The notes: a model not told the origin generated them from the sequence alone. Shown: positions 32,495 through 44,149, numbered from the stretch's first letter. The stretch is 64,000 nt of DNA from Atherinomorus stipes (GCA_023101725.1 JALJCO010008708.1:186001-250000); one strand, 5' to 3'. Translations and numbers: made by a program.

Positions 32495-34240
32495 TATATG
32501 TGTAGAAGACAACACTATTGGCCTTTTTTTTCCCTTTTTTTTTCTCTCTTTTCATGAAATAGTTATTTGATTTATTTGTTTTTATTTGAATATTAATTTT
32601 TTTTGTATTTATTGTTGGTTTTTTATTTAAAGGGGTTTCATGTTATTCTCAGGCACATAATTCGCTTTTATGGTACAATCAAATATTATTCAGTAGTTTT
32701 GAAAATACAGTTTACATAAAAAAAAAAATAACCTAAAAGAAATATGACATCATCCATGTCTGTAACTGACGCCTTTAAAAATTCACCGCTGTCCCTTTAA
32801 GTTGCCTCCTGCTGTTTCTGACAAACCCACTCCACACAACACTCTCACGCTGTGGGGGCGGAGCTTAACAAGGGAGGAGGAGGAGCTTCGTGGTATTTGC
32901 GGTGCTATGCAGTAGCAGTTGTTTCGGCAGCCATGTTGGTTTCCACAGGAGATTCAAGGATTTCTCAAATATGCATGAATGAGAAAGTGACCCCCAGGTT
33001 GTGTTTTATGGGGGAGGGAATGACGTGATAACATAATAAAAGCTCAAAAAAGTAGTTTTCACGTGTCCCAGGCGACTCACCAAAGTGGCTTTAAGGCTCT
33101 GTGGTGAGGATGTTTTCATCTCCACCATGTTGAGGTGCTAAAAATAGTTTTTATTCCCAACTTTCAGTCTTTAACCTGCAGCTAAAAACAATCTTTTGAA
33201 CTTTATTTCTGCTTCGCGTTTAAATTTTCTTGTATTTTCTTGTGATTTTTATATTCACAGGTGCTGGCTAAATAAAAATGTACTTGCAGCATCGCTGTGG
33301 TTCGTAGAGGCGTCCACAAAGAAAATAATATTTATGATAATTGTTGTTTTTAGCTCAACTGCAGCTGAATTTTTGTACAGATGGTCCGTTAGAGTTTGGG
33401 GGACGTTGGGGTCATTATTAACTCGTTTTCTCACAGGTCAGTTCGTTGCGATAAGAACAAGGTCTGACTTTGCAGCAGCGGCTGTCCGGCTGTGACCTGC
33501 AGACTCTGCTGACTCCATCGGAAACAACAACGGTGCAGCTGCTGCTCTGGACGAACTACGAGCTGGCACCATGTCCACACAACCGAAAGCATTTAGTCTG
33601 CATTATGGTTTTCACATCAGCGAACCTGCTCGTCCACGTAGGTTCATCTGTGATGAGCCAATACCTGATTTAAGGTTGGATGCTTTTGACAGATATGAGT
33701 TCCTGATGATGTGTTCACACGTTTGAGACAAACGTGCAGATATTTGAACTTAAAAGCTGCAGCAGAGTTATGACAGTCGTTTTAAAAGAGACCTGCCCCT
33801 CCCTGTGAGGAGCAGCAGATCTGCAGCATGTTGGGGAGTGTCCTGCTAACGGTCAGTGGATTAACATGGATCTCCTGGAGCAGAGGAGGGATGGGCGTCG
33901 TTTGAATTTTAACCGTTCTGGTTCCTAACGATTCACCATTTCGATTCTTTTAAGGGTAAAAAAAAAAAAGTTTTAGCATTTTCTTTTTTGTGGAAAACTG
34001 AATCAGATAACAGACACGGACATTAATATAGTCAGATTCAGCTCTATTTATCTTCTTAAAGGCATTTATTTGGATTTCAACTTAAAAAAAAAAAAAAAAA
34101 AGCTCCCTGGCCAAACTTAAACAGACCTGGTTAAAGTTCATTTTTAGAAGTTTAACTGTTAAACTGGCTGTTTTCTTATTAAAAGTCTACTACATGTTAC
34201 AGAGATTTAAATTTCTGTCCACATTCTTCACTTCGAGACA
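32495..34240. other. Intronic, no gene seen
   Basis: Homopolymer A at 33960-33970 and 34084-34101. 'gatgggcgtcgtttgaatt' at 33891 resembles a MITE terminus without a partner. Frames at 33196-33673 lack motifs. A pol II-like GC patch 'gtgggggcggagcttaac' occurs at 32854. Confidence 0.4.
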
Positions 34241-35446
34241 TTAAAGGAATATTCCACCCACAGAATGATGTAGCTTTATTTTCCACTTCCCCTCATGGTG
34301 AGAAAGACTCTGCAGCACTTTTTTAATATCTCAAATGCAGCCGGTGATCAGGAAGGCTTCTCGTTTCCCCCCAACTTTCATATGATGGAGTTCACCGGGG
34401 TCCGAGCCAAAAAGGTCCATAAAAGTCCACAAAAACGTGTCAGTATTCCTCCATACTGCTCGTCCAATGTAATCCAAGTGTCCTGAGTGGGTAGCGTCCA
34501 GAATTTACCGGAAATGATGTCATTAAGTAGATTTTTAGAGCCTAAACAGTACAACATCAGTACTACATCGCATGTCCTGCAAGCACACTGATGTGCGTTC
34601 ACAAAACTATGTAAGCCGCAGCAGACGAGATCGCGCGTTCTCTTTTTCTTTCTTTCTTTGTTTTAAATCAACATCAACCCCTCTTGTGTTTGTCTGCAGC
34701 TCTGTCGCTCTTAGCACAATGTAAACGGCAAATTTCTTCTTCTATGCTTGCATTATCGGCAGAGTAGGCTCTGAACGCCGAGGCTTTCATAGTTTAGTGA
34801 AAGCACATATGCGTGCTTCGTGAAAGTAAGATGTAGTACTGTTTAGTCACTGAAAATATACTTAATGATGTCGTTTCCAGTAAATTCTGGTCGTAGTAGT
34901 AGTAACCTTTATTTTACCAGGAATAAAACTCATTGAGATTAAAAACCCCTTTTTTAAGTGTGACCTGGCCAACACAGCAGCATAAAATCAAAAACATAAA
35001 CACATAAACATAAAATAAACCAGAAAACCAGAAATGGACACAAATACACTTGATTCACATTTCAAGAAAACACTCTGGAAACATCATTTGGGCGGTTACA
35101 AGAGCCAAGAGAACTGGTCTTTCTGTCCTTTATAATTGACCCAGTTAAGTTCTGACTTTGGGAACCTGCATTAAGATAATGTCCTGAGGACGCTGAGGAT
35201 GCTACCCACTCAGGACACTTGGATTACATTGGACGAGCAGTACGGAGGAATATTGACAAGTTTTTGTGGACTTTTATGGACCTTTTTGGCTCGGACCCCG
35301 GTGAACTCCATTATATGAAAGTTGGGGGGAAACCAGAAGCCTTCCTGATCACCGGCTGCATTAAAAATGTGCTGCAGAGTCTTTCTCACCATGAGGGGAA
35401 GTGGAAAATAAAGTTATATCATTCTGTGGGTGGAATATTCCTTTAA
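34241..35446. mobile_element. Long-inverted-repeat MITE with TTAA ends
   Basis: 'ttaaaggaatattccaccca' at the left and 'gggtggaatattcctttaa' at the right begin inverted arms of roughly 250 bp (34241-about 34500 and about 35190-35446), sharing 'ggattacattggacgagcag' in opposite orientation. An inner inverted pair contains 'gtagtactg' and 'gtgcgttcac'-type words. It is interrupted by a LINE tail at 34891-35185. The half copy at 1505-2013 is related. Short frames here are palindrome artefacts. Confidence 0.82.
34891..35185 (-). mobile_element. LINE or SINE 3' tail insertion
   Basis: Minus-strand reading gives 'aatctcaatgagttttattc', 'ggtaaaataaaggttactac' and an (ACT)n tail (34891-34903), typical of a fish retroelement 3' end. 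It lies inside the long-inverted-repeat MITE, splitting the word 'gtaaattctggacgctaccc' seen intact at 1783. Confidence 0.65.
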
Positions 35447-35509
35447 CTAAAAGGCTTTTACTCTTCAGGTACCCGTATGCCATCTGTCATCCCACTTTAA
35501 ACCAGGGCT

Positions 35510-35720
35510 GCCACAAACTATTTTGATAATCGATTTGTCACTGATTGTTTTGGCGATTAGTCGACTGATGGGATCATAAAGCTGCAGCATATTTACAGAA
35601 CCAGTCAAAAATTTGGACACTTTCTTACTGAATCTAACAGAAAAACATGTCCAAACTTTTGCTGACCAGATGGACGAGCAGCCCTCATTTAAACAGCCCA
35701 CAGTTCTCCGAAGTTTGCGA
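35510..35720. mobile_element. Partial hAT MITE with small nested Tc1-like piece
   Basis: 'cagggctgccacaaactat' with 'tgataatcgattt' is the left end of a common fish hAT MITE. Inside it, 35602-35663 has inverted ends 'ccagtcaaaaatttggacac' and 'gtccaaacttttgctga', the form of a minimal Tc1-like MITE. The right end of the outer element was not found. Confidence 0.55.
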
Positions 35721-36359
35721 ACACAGAGAAACATTTAACATGACAAATAAGGGTTGGTCTGCTTTCCCTCCCACCAGTTCTTGTTAAAGCATCGAGTTGG
35801 ACTCAGAAGTCCCCTCCCCTCCCAGCACATTCGGCGTCCTCTGGACCATCTGCATGGACTGGGACCTAAAAGGCATTACTGGCTTGGCCAGAGCTGCTGT
35901 AAACTTGTCATTACTCTATTTTTGTAAAGAGGCTGAAGTGTAGAAGGAGTAGGTGGAAATACGGCCCCGCCCTGATTATCTCCATATGAACAGCCCGGTC
36001 TGTAATAACCGTTTCCCTTTACAGCAGATTGTCAAACATTTTCTGCCTTCGTGGTGATTGAATGGTACTCGGGGGTAAAGCTGGACACCCAGGGGTGTAA
36101 AAACGTGGGAGTTTTAACGTTGTCATGGTCTGTAAGAGCAGCAGATCTCCTGGTTGTTGTTCTGTTTACTCCTCGATGTCGGCATATTTGTTCACCGTCG
36201 CTGAGGACGTCGTTAGGGACGCTCTTAAAGGACAGAAAAGACTCCTCTGTGACACTGAGTCAGTGACTCTCTGTTTTTTACCTCCCCGAGTTCCTGTTGT
36301 AAATAAAAGTTAGCTCTTAGCTTAGCTCATCTAGCGGAGGGATTTCTGTAAATGGGGCA
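35721..36359. other. Intronic, no gene seen
   Basis: No coding motif and no bounded repeat. Confidence 0.4.
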
Positions 36360-36715
36360 TTAAAATGCAACTTTTTATTGCGTTTGAGTTTTTTCAGTTT
36401 TTAACTCCTAAAACTCCAAACTTTTATTTGCTCGTTTTGGTTCGACTGCTTTTTAATCCCAGTCAGCATCCAAACATGGTCCAGCTCGGCCTCGGTTGTC
36501 AGAAAATGAGGCTAAAATGGATTTAACAACAAATATAGCACCATAAAGTCCAACCAAAGCAAGAAAACAGGATTTATTACTTGCAGTACTTTGCAGAAAT
36601 ACCACACAGATCAACAGTGACCGAGTCTTGGCTTTCAGGAGAAAAATATTGGCATTGAAACAAACTATTTACACTTTTTCCTCATTTCCGGTTATTTATG
36701 CTACTATTTACCTTC
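36360..36715 (+). repeat. Dispersed repeat, copy 2
   Basis: Collinear with 20940-21365; see that entry for shared words. Ends at 'ttatttatgctactattta' like the other copy, suggesting a true element boundary there. Confidence 0.6.
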
Positions 36716-37440
36716 TATGCTCACAAAACCAACTCCAACTCTGCTGCTTTTTGTCGCCACTGTGCATCAAAAACATCTTTTCTTTATTCCAGCAATACAC
36801 ACTTAAAAGTAGAGGTACAAGACAGGAACATTTCTGCACCTGTAGGTACTTTTTTTTTTTTTTTTTTTACAAATGTTCTCTCAAAAGTACAATATTGGTC
36901 TTTTATGAGGCCAGAAGTACCTATATACTATGAAAAAGGATCCAAAGTAATATAAAGTACAAATTTGTACCATTTCAACCCTAAGGGTACCTGCAGCATT
37001 GAAAAATGTGCATAGCTAGTACAATAAATACAAATAGCAGTACTTCTAAACAGTAGTATAATTGTTTAATTTTGGTTTAATTGTACTTTATTAACTCATA
37101 CAGCTTGATAAGGTACAAAAATGGACCATGAAGGTACAGAAATGTCTTTCAGAAAGGAACCCCCCAGCAACAAGCTTTGGACCCTTTTAAGTACAAACTG
37201 GTACCTGTATTTTTGAGGGTGTAGAGGACTGTTTTTCTTCTGTTCACAAACACACAACTTTCTGCTCACTTGTTGATCGTTGGCTGCTCCTGATTGGACG
37301 TTACCAGCTCTCTAAATGACGACCTAGTTGAGTTTTTTAGTGTTAATTTTATTTTTCTCCAAGTTTGTGTTTAATGTCATTTTTAATGCTCCCTCTGCAC
37401 CCGGCTGTTATGCTTCAAAGCACTTTTAATCGTCTTATCC
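36716..37440. other. Intronic, MITE-like but unbounded
   Basis: Words such as 'gaggtacaagacaggaac', 'aaattgtaccatt'-like and 'aaggtacagaaatg' recur in both orientations between 36800 and 37210, suggesting a degenerate element with 'ggtac' ends. A 22-T run lies at 36849-36868. Confidence 0.4.
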
Positions 37441-38191
37441 TAGGGATGCACGATATTGGAATTTTGGACAATATCTGATATGCTGATATTTTAAAACTCA
37501 TGTGGCCAATAACCGATATTAATACCAATATTTAAGCTGAAAAAAATAAACAGTCATTGAAAATAGCACTTTTGTTATCCGTTTCCAACACTAAAAAATT
37601 GAGGTGGGGAAAAAATCGATCCACTGAAATATCGCGGTATTTTCATATACCGGTATCAAATCGATATTTAAAAAACATGATATCAATCTATCTTTTTTTC
37701 ACAAAATCTCACTATTTCGTGAATTCTCAGGAGATTTTGTAACAGAACAAGGAAATTGGCAAGATTTTGTTGGTAAACTAGATCGATACAGCGTTTTTGA
37801 ATGTCAATATGATATCAGCATATGAAAATATTGCAAAATTCTGGTGAATTCTCTCGAGATTTCTTAACAAAATGATGAAATATTGCGAGATTTCATTAGT
37901 AAAATAGAACAATGCCGGGTTTTAAATGTCAATATAATATCACCATGTGAAGATATCGCAATATTTAAGTATATCGATCTTTTTTTCCACCCCTAGTCTT
38001 AAGAAGTTTTAAAGTCTGTAAAAAAAAAAAAAAAAGTTTTTGACGAAGTTTGATTTTTTACACTTTAGAAACAGCAGCCTGATCAGTTAAATGTCGGTTA
38101 AATATCGGTGGGGTGGCCAATGTCCAATATTCAGTTTTAAGACCAATATAGGCAGATACCGATAGGGGGCATTTTATATCGTGCATCCCTA
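37441..38191 (+). mobile_element. Composite hAT MITE, complete
   Basis: Ends 'tagggatgcacgatattgg' and 'atatcgtgcatcccta' with 8-bp flanks tcttatcc (37433-37440) and tcttatac (38192-38199), seven of eight matching. The inner palindrome occupies about 37600-37998, at the same internal site as in the copy at 8858. Confidence 0.88.
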
Positions 38192-38289
38192 TCTTATACA
38201 TGAAATATTCTTTTAAAACAAACCTGTCGTGCCTTCCCGAGCCGGGCTGTAAAAGCCAGCACTGGTTTAACTCGATATTAACTCTGACT

Positions 38290-39313
38290 TACAGTCCTCC
38301 TCAAAATTATTCATACCCTCAAGTTAAAGAAGGAAAAAAATCAGTGGTCAGTGAAATAAGCTGAAATTGACTAAAGTAGTAATAAATAAAAATTCTGTGA
38401 AAATGACATTGATTTTGAATTGTGGTTTGAAGGAAATATTAAAAACAAACGCACAAAAAATAAAACAAGTAAACTGTTGACAAGTATGTTGGTCCACTGT
38501 TCATGACCTAGGGCTGGACGATATGGACCAAATATATCACGATATGTTAATTTTACATGACGATATATATGATATATCCCGGTATTTGAACCCTAATTTG
38601 TCCGAAAATTTCATTTCATATCAAACTTCCAGACAGTTTAAATAAAATAGGTGGGAAAAATATTGATACAGTGAAACATTGCAATATTTATATGAAATCT
38701 TGTGAGATGTCATGAGATTTCGTAACAAAACATTTTACAAAATACTGCAAGATTTCATCGTTCTGTTACGAAATCCCGCAGTATTTCGTGAAATCTCATG
38801 CGATTCTGTAACAAAACGATATCTCGCGTGATTTCATTCGTAAAATAGCTCGATACTGCATTTTGAAATATAGATATAATGTCAGCATATGAAAATATCG
38901 TGATATTTCAGTGTATCGATATTTTTTTCCCACCCTTATTAAATAATTAGGTGACCCCTTTGTAGTCCGTTAAGGTGCAGCGAAAAAAATAAAGCAAAAA
39001 AAATTTGCACAACCAAGACAACGATATAATTAAATGTGTAAATATATCTCTTATGTAAATATTATATCGTGATATATCAGTATATCGCACAGCCCTGTCA
39101 TGACCAAGGTGCTCCAATTGGTCTGGGACAATTTTATTTTATTTTTTTAAATGATTATTTTAAACACATTTCAAAAGCAATATTTTATTTCACTAAATTA
39201 CAATTTTGTAAATTTTTGTTATTTATTATTTTAAGTTTCTTATTTGAATTACTATTGTGAATGCAGTCTTTTCTTTAATTGGAGGTTGTGAATAATTTTG
39301 AGGTTGGTTTGTA
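38290..39313. mobile_element. Tc1-like MITE, interrupted by a hAT MITE
   Basis: Inverted ends 'cagtcctcctcaaaattatt' and 'aataattttgaggttgg' beside TA. The interior shares 'taaagaaggaaaaaaatcag' and 'aaaagcaatattttatttca' with 47610-48127. The body without the insertion would be about 430 bp. No transposase. Confidence 0.75.
38509..39097. mobile_element. hAT MITE (GGGCTGGACGATATGG family), exact 8-bp duplication
   Basis: Ends 'tagggctggacgatatgg' and 'tatatcgcacagccctg'. tcatgacc at 38501-38508 is repeated exactly at 39098-39105. A copy of the inner palindromic MITE (about 38650-38938, 'aggtgggaaaaatattgat' to 'tatttttttcccaccctt') is nested inside it. Confidence 0.92.
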
Positions 39314-39589
39314 TTGTTGTTTTCTGCAAACATTTGGAGGGTCATTTTAAAGCCAGTTTTTATATTTAGGATCGCTTTGAGTGTTTTTGCGTTTCTGGGA
39401 AACAGATTTGGGTTATTTTCTTTTCTGACGTAGATAAATGACATTTCTGAGCGAGTAATGTGTCATTTTGAACTTCTAGATAGAAACCACAACTGTAGGG
39501 TTGTTCCCGATGAAAGACTGCTGATTTGACAACGTGCCATAACAGGAAAGAATTTAACAAGGGGGGGGGGGGTTACGTGGAAGTGAAAC

Positions 39590-39856
39590 ATGCAGCTGTT
39601 TCTGCACCTTGTGCCCGTTTACCTGCTCGTTCTGCCTGAACAAACCGCCTCCTCCTCCTCGGAGAGCAGCGGTCTGGACTCTGCAGTCACCGCAGGCTTC
39701 ACCCGTGAAAGTAACCCAACAAATGGCACCGATCCTATAGCCCCCCCCCCCACCCCACCCCCGTCCCCGCAGGATAATTACACCCCAGACAGAAGTGAGG
39801 AGCAGGAACAGAACATTACGGCTGCAGGGCGCGTAAATTTACAGCGGTCTGCGTAA
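39590..39856 (+). CDS. Hypothetical 88-residue ORF with signal-peptide-like start
   Basis: I do not recognise this protein. Residues 1-20 (MQLFLHLVPVYLLVLPEQTA) are hydrophobic like a secretion signal. The rest is Ser/Thr/Pro-rich with an ESSGLDS stretch, a proline run (PPPTPPPSP) and three N-glycosylation sequons (NGT, NYT, NIT). The ATG has A at -3. Codon choice (CTG, GTG, AGC, ACC) looks more coding-like than most frames here, and the region lies between, not inside, recognised repeats. It could be a first exon, with a possible donor gtaaat after 39833, of a nested secreted or membrane protein. An alternative glypican first exon would need a phase-1 donor; only a weak one (gtaacc, about 39710) is seen. 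It may equally be chance. Confidence 0.25.
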   Translation: MQLFLHLVPVYLLVLPEQTASSSSESSGLDSAVTAGFTRESNPTNGTDPIAPPPTPPPSPQDNYTPDRSEEQEQNITAAGRVNLQRSA

Positions 39857-40044
39857 CGCTCGGCAAACCGGCTGCGGTTGCCTCACGAGTCGGAGCAGGC
39901 GGCTTAATATGACCGTTAATAACCGACATTTATATTCGTGAGCGCACGAGACACTGGCTGGTGATTCAGAGCAACCTGGACCGTGTTCATGTGCTAAAAC
40001 CAGATCACTTCTGAACGGAGCTGGTATGTGAACACAAACCGTGT

Positions 40045-40804
40045 AAGGATGTAACGATGATTAACCGGGACAAGACTCCCCACGGTGAGAGATGCGGTTT
40101 AAAGTTTTAATTATCGTTAAAACCGTGATTGATTACTGCGCTTTGAAAAACTCAGTGATGCTGCTCATTATTAGAAAAGCAGCAGCAGTCCCAGTTTGCA
40201 ACGTTTCATTTATGAAAACACGGTGGAAAGCAGCAAAGACACCCGTGTGGACAGTTCTGGAGATTTCCCCCTTTAAAAAGGACAGAGTAGTCTGTCTGCT
40301 ACGATGCTGGACAGGACAAGTTAAAAACGGAGAAGGAACAAGTAGAAAAGAAAAAAGAGGAAAAAAAGAAGATAAAGAGGAAAAAAGAGGGGGAAAAAAG
40401 GAAGGAGAAGAGAGGAGAAAGGAAGGAAAAAGAAGAGGGAAAAAAGAATAAAAAGAACAAAACAGAGAAATAAGAAAAAAGCACTAAAAAAGAAAAAAAG
40501 AGAATAGAAAAGAGGAAAAAAAGAAAAACGGAGGAAAGATAAAGGAAAGGAAGAGGAAAAAAAGAGAGAGAAGAGAAAAAGAAAAGAACAAAAAATGAAG
40601 AAAAGAGGAAATAAAGGACAAAGTAGACATCTAGACCCAGTTTGGATATTTTAAAAGTTGTCGGGGGTGTGTGTTGTTGTATGACTTTAGAAACAGCAGC
40701 CTGATCGATTAAATATCAGTTAAATATCAGTTGAATATCGTTAAATATCAGTGGGGTGATACGGGCCGATACCGATAGAGGGCGGATTATATCGTGCTTT
40801 CCTA
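40045..40804 (+). mobile_element. MITE remnants enclosing a purine expansion
   Basis: 40045-40290 is collinear with the GGATGTAACGATTA element at 52491-52826 (shared 'aaccgtgatt', 'gaaaagcagc', 'ccctttaaaaagga'). After the purine tract, 40622-40660 resumes 'agtagacatctagaccca', as in 52690. 40682-40804 is the right end of the GGGATGCAC hAT element ('taaatatcagt' to 'ttatatcgtgc'). Confidence 0.65.
40319..40620. repeat. Polypurine tract, about 300 bp
   Basis: Nearly every base is A or G (gaaaaaag, gaggaaaaaaag words). It interrupts MITE sequence between 'aaaaaggaca' and 'agtagacatctagaccc', which are adjacent in the sister copy at 52680. Long mirror-like purine tracts can form triplex (H-DNA) structures. 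The Lys/Glu/Arg-rich frame across it is compositional. Confidence 0.9.
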
Positions 40805-40879
40805 GTGGACGATGGCCTGGATGCTGAGATGAGCTCCGGTCACAGACGACCGGGAACCGAGCTGGGATTGGTTTGTGGA

Positions 40880-41905
40880 GTGCGCTACTCCACGGCCTCC
40901 TCCATGTCCTTCTCTGCAGCCGCCTCCACGGCCGCCTCCTCCATGTCCTCCTCCTCTGCGGCCGCCTCCTCCATGTCCTCCTCCTCCACGGCCTCCTTTG
41001 CAGCGTTAGATGAGTTGACAGGGTTCCAGAAATGATCCATGATGGACTTCTATGACTCTAGATTGGATGGCGGAGCAGTCCTCCTCCTCCTTGTCCTCCT
41101 CCTCCGCCGCCTCCTCCACGGCCTCCTCCTCCACCCTCCCCCCCCCCCCCCCCCCCTCCCTAGGGGGGTAGAAATAACCAACATGAACTCCATAAGGACA
41201 GCCCCCCCTGTCCTCCACCTCCTCCACGGCCTCCTCGTTCTTGTCCTCCTCCGCTGCGGCCTCCTCCACGGCCTCCTCCTCCGCTGCGGCCGCCTCCTCC
41301 TCTGCAGCGTTAGATGAGTTGACGGGCTTCCAGAAATAATCCGTGACGGGCTTGTATGACTCCTGATTGGACGGCGGTGCAGTCGTCCTCCTTCTTGTCC
41401 TCCTCCTCCTTGTCCTCCTCCTCCATGGCCTCCTCCTCCTTGTCCTCCTCCTCCTTGTCCTCCTCCTCCTTGTCCTCCTCCTCCACGGCCTCCTCCTCCT
41501 CTGCAGCGTTAGATGAGTTGGCAGGGTTCCAGAAATAATCCGTGACGGGCTTGTATGACTCCAGATTGGACGGCGGAGCAGTCGTCCTCCTCCTTGTCCT
41601 CCTCCTTCTTGTCCTCCTCCTCCTTGTCCTCCTCCTCCATGGCCTCCTCCTCCCCTGCGGCCTCCTCTGCAGCGTTAGATGAGTTGACGGGCTTCCAGAA
41701 ATAATCCATGATGGACTTCTATGACTCTAGATTGGATGGCGGAGCAGTCCTCCTCCTCCTTGTCCTCCTCCTCCATGTCCTCCTCCTTCTTGTCCTCCTC
41801 CTCCGTGGCCTCCTCCTCCTCTGCAGTGTTGGATGAGTTGACGGGCTTCCAGAAATAATCCGTGACGGGCTTGTATGACTCCTGATTGGACGGCGGAGCA
41901 GATGA
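40880..41905 (-). repeat. Pyrimidine-rich compound minisatellite, about five units
   Basis: Units of about 150-310 bp alternate a spacer ('gttagatgagttgac', 'gggcttccagaaataatcc', 'gattggacggcggagcag') with variable runs of (TCC)n interspersed with 'ttg' and 'acgg'. Spacers start near 41002, 41311, 41508, 41673 and 41826. On the minus strand the spacer plus tract reads YFWKPVNSSNAAEE followed by Glu/Asp/Lys-rich sequence in some units, but the frame changes between units. A C run (41138-41158) lies inside. Function unknown; probably non-coding. Confidence 0.85.
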
Positions 41906-42619
41906 ACGCTCCTATTTATATTTGTTGCATGTGTCTGAGTTTTATGGCTCTTAATTGCTGGCATGGGGGGGGGGGGGGGCTCTTCGGTATGTGTATTGGT
42001 GGTTATTATTGGAGTGATTGGGGCGCGAATCACTGTGTGTAGTGGATGTGGTGGCTGTCGGATGGGGCGGGGGGGTCAGAGGACACAACCTCTCTCAGAG
42101 GAGTTGCTGTTAACCCCTGACCTCGCTGGTTAAGCCTGCAGGGTGGGGGGACACTTTGAGGTCTGTCTGGTTCAGGGGCACATGATGGCAGGCCGAGGGG
42201 GTGGCGAGGTGTCTAATCTGGTTTTTGTCTGCGAGGCGTTTTCACCTCCCCCACCATCCTTCCTCTGAGAACAGAGCTGGGGAGGCAGGACAATGTCAAA
42301 GGGAAGTGACTTATTTTATGAGCCGTTTAAAGGGGATGGTGGTCCCTCCACAAAGCAGATGAATACCACCACACACAGGCACATGTTTGTTTACAAGATG
42401 CTGCTCTCTTGTTTGGATGGCCATAAATGGCAGTTTTCCCCGTCTGCGTGACACCAGAACAATGCGGTGGCACTTCGTCTTGTTACGTCTTAAATGGCTG
42501 GAGAAACTGGAGGGTTGAGGGGCCCTTAAAAGGATCCGAGCAGCCGCACGAGACCGTTCACGAGGTGGTGACGAGGTGTCCGGCTGACGGCTTCCCTCTG
42601 ACACGACAAAGCTCAAACA
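41906..42619. other. Intronic, no gene seen
   Basis: G run at 41965-41979. Frames on both strands are short and without motifs. Confidence 0.4.
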
Positions 42620-42842
42620 TAGGTGCATTCGGACAGAGAGGTTCTAGGATCAGTTCCTGTAAACCCCCCCGGCTGGGGTTTAGTGATCAGAACTACCTCC
42701 CCCCTTAAAAGGAACCACGTTTGACACGATCGTCTGAGACAGAGACGAATTTATGCCCCAGATCATCTGATACAAAACTGAGGTTTCTCATCTCTTTCAT
42801 TCAAAGATATTATAAAAGCTAGCTTACCAGCTTTCCATCATC
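42620..42842. mobile_element. Fragment of the AGGCGCTTT-family MITE
   Basis: Shares 'tttatgccccagatcatc', 'actgaggtttctcat' and 'agctagcttaccagctttcc' with 5157-5350 and 5730-5930. Only one arm is present. Confidence 0.65.
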
Positions 42843-43138
42843 CAGGGGCGGAGCTACGGGGGTGGCCAGGGTGGCCACGGCCACCCCCACGCTGTAACCG
42901 GGTGGCACTCAAGCAGTTGCAGAGACCCCAAGCTGCTTCCAAACCCCTTTTTCTTCTTATTTTAGACACTAGCTGCCCCGTACAGTTGGAAGTTTTAAGA
43001 TCGGACATGCAGAAGTTGAAGATCCCACGGCGGCCCAAACTTGCTACCAAACCATATTCCCTTCTTATTTTAGACACATCTAATCTACCACATACAGATG
43101 TATGTATATATACATACATTATATATATATATATATAT
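42843..43138. mobile_element. GGGGCGGAGCTACGG-type MITE fragment and (TA)n
   Basis: Begins 'ccaggggcggagctacgg' with 'ggtggccagggtggccac', a widespread fish repeat start. A block with 'cttattttagacac' is internally duplicated (42954 and 43070). It ends in (AT)n at 43119-43140. The right terminus was not found. Confidence 0.45.
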
Positions 43139-43640
43139 ATACTGTATTTTCTGGACTTAAATTACTGGGGTGAGTCGCTCCGGAGTATAAGTCACATCAG
43201 TCAAAAAATGCATCGTGAAGAGGAAAAAAAAACATTTAGGTCGCACTGGACTATAAGTCAAATTGATTAATTTAAAAAAAGGGAGATTGTTGGATTTTTT
43301 GTATCTTAATTTTTCCTGCTAAAAATTCCTCAATCACTCTGATTCCAGAGTTATTATCCTGTAAATGAGCATAATTTAGAAGGATTAACATGTTTTTGGA
43401 GGATTCGTTCCACAACACAGGTAATACAACCAGATGTCCAAAATGAACTCCCCTCACTGAGATAAGGCTGTTTTGGGATCTCTGCTCTCGAAGCAGAATA
43501 TAGGCGTCATGAACCTAGAGTGTTAAATTGTATATATTTTGATATACAAGTTGCACTGGACTATAAGTCACAGGAACAGCCAAACTCTTAAAAAAAAAAA
43601 AAAAAAAAGTGCGACTTACTTTATAGTTCGAAAAACACGG
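43139..43640. mobile_element. CTATAAGTCGC-type MITE, near complete
   Basis: Left end 'tactgtattttctggactta' and right end 'cttactttatagttcgaaaa' are inverted. Internal 'gcactggactataagtca' occurs twice. Shares the interior with 31291-32045. An A run (43592-43609) precedes the right end. Confidence 0.75.
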
Positions 43641-43646
43641 GGGGGG

Positions 43647-43669
43647 TGTGTGTGTGTGTGTGTGTGTAT
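43647..43669. repeat. (GT)n microsatellite
   Basis: About eleven GT repeats after a G run. Confidence 0.9.
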
Positions 43670-43670
43670 A

Positions 43671-44024
43671 TGTTACTGCTAAAAATGACCCAATCAGTCC
43701 ATTTCCAAAGTTAATGCCTGTAAATGATCATAAACATCACTAAGGAGGATAAACATAATTTTGGAGGATTTGTTTCACCACACAGGCAGATGTCCAAAAT
43801 GAACTCCTCTCGCTGAGATAAGGCTATTTTAAGATCTTTGCCCTTGGAGCAGACTATAGTTGTCACAAGCGTAGAGCGCCCTCTTTTGACATTAGACGGT
43901 AATATTTACTCCTTACCTCATGTCAGTCAATATGAATTGATACTGAAAAATATGTTAAATTATATATATTTTCAAATATGTCGCAAAAGCCGCCGAAGTA
44001 TGGAAAAAAAGTGTGACAATAATA
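43671..44024 (+). mobile_element. Second, partial CTATAAGTCGC-type MITE
   Basis: 'gttactgctaaaaatgaccc' to 'aaaaaagtgtgac' parallels 31675-32025 closely ('gagcgccctcttttgacatt' shared exactly). The left end is missing, replaced by the (GT)n/TATA stretch. Confidence 0.65.
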
Positions 44025-44149
44025 TGAAAATTGCTTTTGTACCATTATGATGGATTTAATAATGAATTGGTCCACTCCTATTGTAATATTCCTGTTATTA
44101 CGATCTCAGTAAACAGTTGTAACAGCTGTGAGACTTTTTAAATATGGCG

